Assembly (NCBI RefSeq): GCF_024449025.1
Contig: NZ_JAHLKM010000004.1
Coordinates: 1 to 64,000 of the forward strand
Direction: 5' to 3'
Length of the DNA: 64,000 nucleotides
Origin: Natronomonas aquatica
Lineage (GTDB): Archaea > Halobacteriota > Halobacteria > Halobacteriales > Haloarculaceae
Shown one piece after another: positions 63,598 to 64,000 of the stretch (position 1 is its first letter; each line of letters opens with the position of its first letter). The translations under genes and the position numbers were made by a program. Under the pieces are notes generated by a model that was given only the letters and a program-made list of their open reading frames with translations, made no database searches and had not been told where the DNA came from.

Positions 63598-64000
63598 TCA
63601 CTTGCTTCCGGGGTAGGGGCTTTCCGTGACTGTCCGGATCCGGTCGGCCGTCACCTCGCCGACGCCCTCGACCGCGAGCAGCGCCTCCTCCTCGGCCGAC
63701 ATGACCGCCTCGACGCTGCCGAAGTGCTCGAGCAGCGCGCGCGCGGTGACCGGGCCGACCTCGGCGACGGATCCGACGACGTACTCCTGCTGTTCGGCGA
63801 GCGTCTTGCCGCCCTTCTCGCCGTGGACCGAGACGGTACGGTCGTCGGTCTCCTGTTCGCGTCTCGCGATGACCTCGAGCAGGTCGGCGGTTTCCTCGGC
63901 GTCTTCCGTCTGCATGACGCTCGCGCCGAAATCGACCGCGAGCGACGCCAGTGCCCCTCTGATCGCGTTCGGGTGGACGTTCCGGGATCCATAGAGGTCC
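63598..64000 (-). CDS. hef: Hef-type nuclease/helicase, C-terminal end (runs off the window)
   Basis: The last 133 codons of a protein that continues beyond the window. They contain the end of an ERCC4/XPF-type nuclease domain (NAIRGALASLAVDFGASVMQT, then EQQEYVV) and a tandem helix-hairpin-helix (VGPVTARALLEHFGSVEAVMSA, VEGVGEVTADRIRTV). The pattern is that of the archaeal fork-processing helicase-nuclease Hef; a short XPF nuclease without helicase cannot be excluded from this fragment. It converges on the rhodanese-MBL gene. Confidence 0.85.
   Translation of the reverse strand, partial: DLYGSRNVHPNAIRGALASLAVDFGASVMQTEDAEETADLLEVIARREQETDDRTVSVHGEKGGKTLAEQQEYVVGSVAEVGPVTARALLEHFGSVEAVMSAEEEALLAVEGVGEVTADRIRTVTESPYPGSK

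Overview
The window comes from a haloarchaeon (class Halobacteria). The DNA is visibly GC-rich, the predicted proteins are strongly acidic, and archaeal signature genes are present: ribosomal proteins eS19 and eL15, class I lysyl-tRNA synthetase, Rio2, NucS, Hef and SepF. Many promoters put a TATA-like box about 25-30 bases before the start codon, as expected for leaderless mRNAs. I cannot name the genus. Coding density is high and most of the region is ordinary chromosomal backbone. No rRNA, tRNA, CRISPR array, prophage or complete insertion sequence was found.

Layout. 0-6 kb: end of the NADH-quinone oxidoreductase-like operon (nuoA, nuoB), purE and purK separated by an inverted lipoprotein gene, rps19e with a possible IS605-type end at its stop codon, thiL and a first site-2 protease. 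6-12.4 kb: a DUF7123-type small protein, moaE, pyrH-lysS, a PDZ site-2 protease, and a second DUF7123-like gene in an operon with a small membrane protein. 12.4-17.3 kb: a four-domain PitA heme protein, a thiolase and a membrane histidine kinase. 17.3-24.6 kb: amidase, a NikR-type regulator, cobO, acs, cobyric acid synthase and a methyltransferase. 24.6-32.5 kb: MFS transporter, endonuclease IV, lipoate ligase, an RNase H-like nuclease, a CPPC membrane protein, a RecA-superfamily ATPase pair, MOSC protein and Rio2. 32.7-36 kb: tungstate transporter tupABC with a ModE-like regulator and a palindromic candidate operator. 36-39.5 kb: VTT protein, GtrA, a sulfatase-fold enzyme and a TetR regulator. 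39.6-42.7 kb: ilvB-ilvN preceded by an Ile-rich leader peptide and hairpins, then rpl15e. 43-49.4 kb: two YegP/DUF1508 repeat proteins, a CBS site-2 protease followed by a MITE-like inverted repeat, a ThDP enzyme, an HpcH/HpaI aldolase and a DUF6735-like protein. 49.4-56.8 kb: a FixI-like copper ATPase, nucS, an Mrr-like nuclease and mutS. 57-64 kb: a split MgtE-like transporter with a PhoU/TrkA-C regulator, sepF, a PUA protein, a zinc-ribbon protein, a rubrerythrin-like protein, a rhodanese-MBL hydrolase and the 3' end of hef.

The most interesting item is upstream of ilvB. A 34-codon ORF with its own TATA-like box carries Leu, Val and three Ile-Ile pairs, runs straight into a hairpin over its stop codon, and is followed by a second, perfect 8-bp hairpin before ilvB. 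This is the arrangement of a ribosome-mediated branched-chain amino acid attenuator, which I do not know to be established in Archaea. Other points worth checking are the matching upstream regions of the two DUF7123-type genes, the MITE-like inverted repeat at 45.9 kb, the five near-identical YegP repeats, the shortened ilvN, and nucS, an Mrr-like nuclease and mutS side by side.
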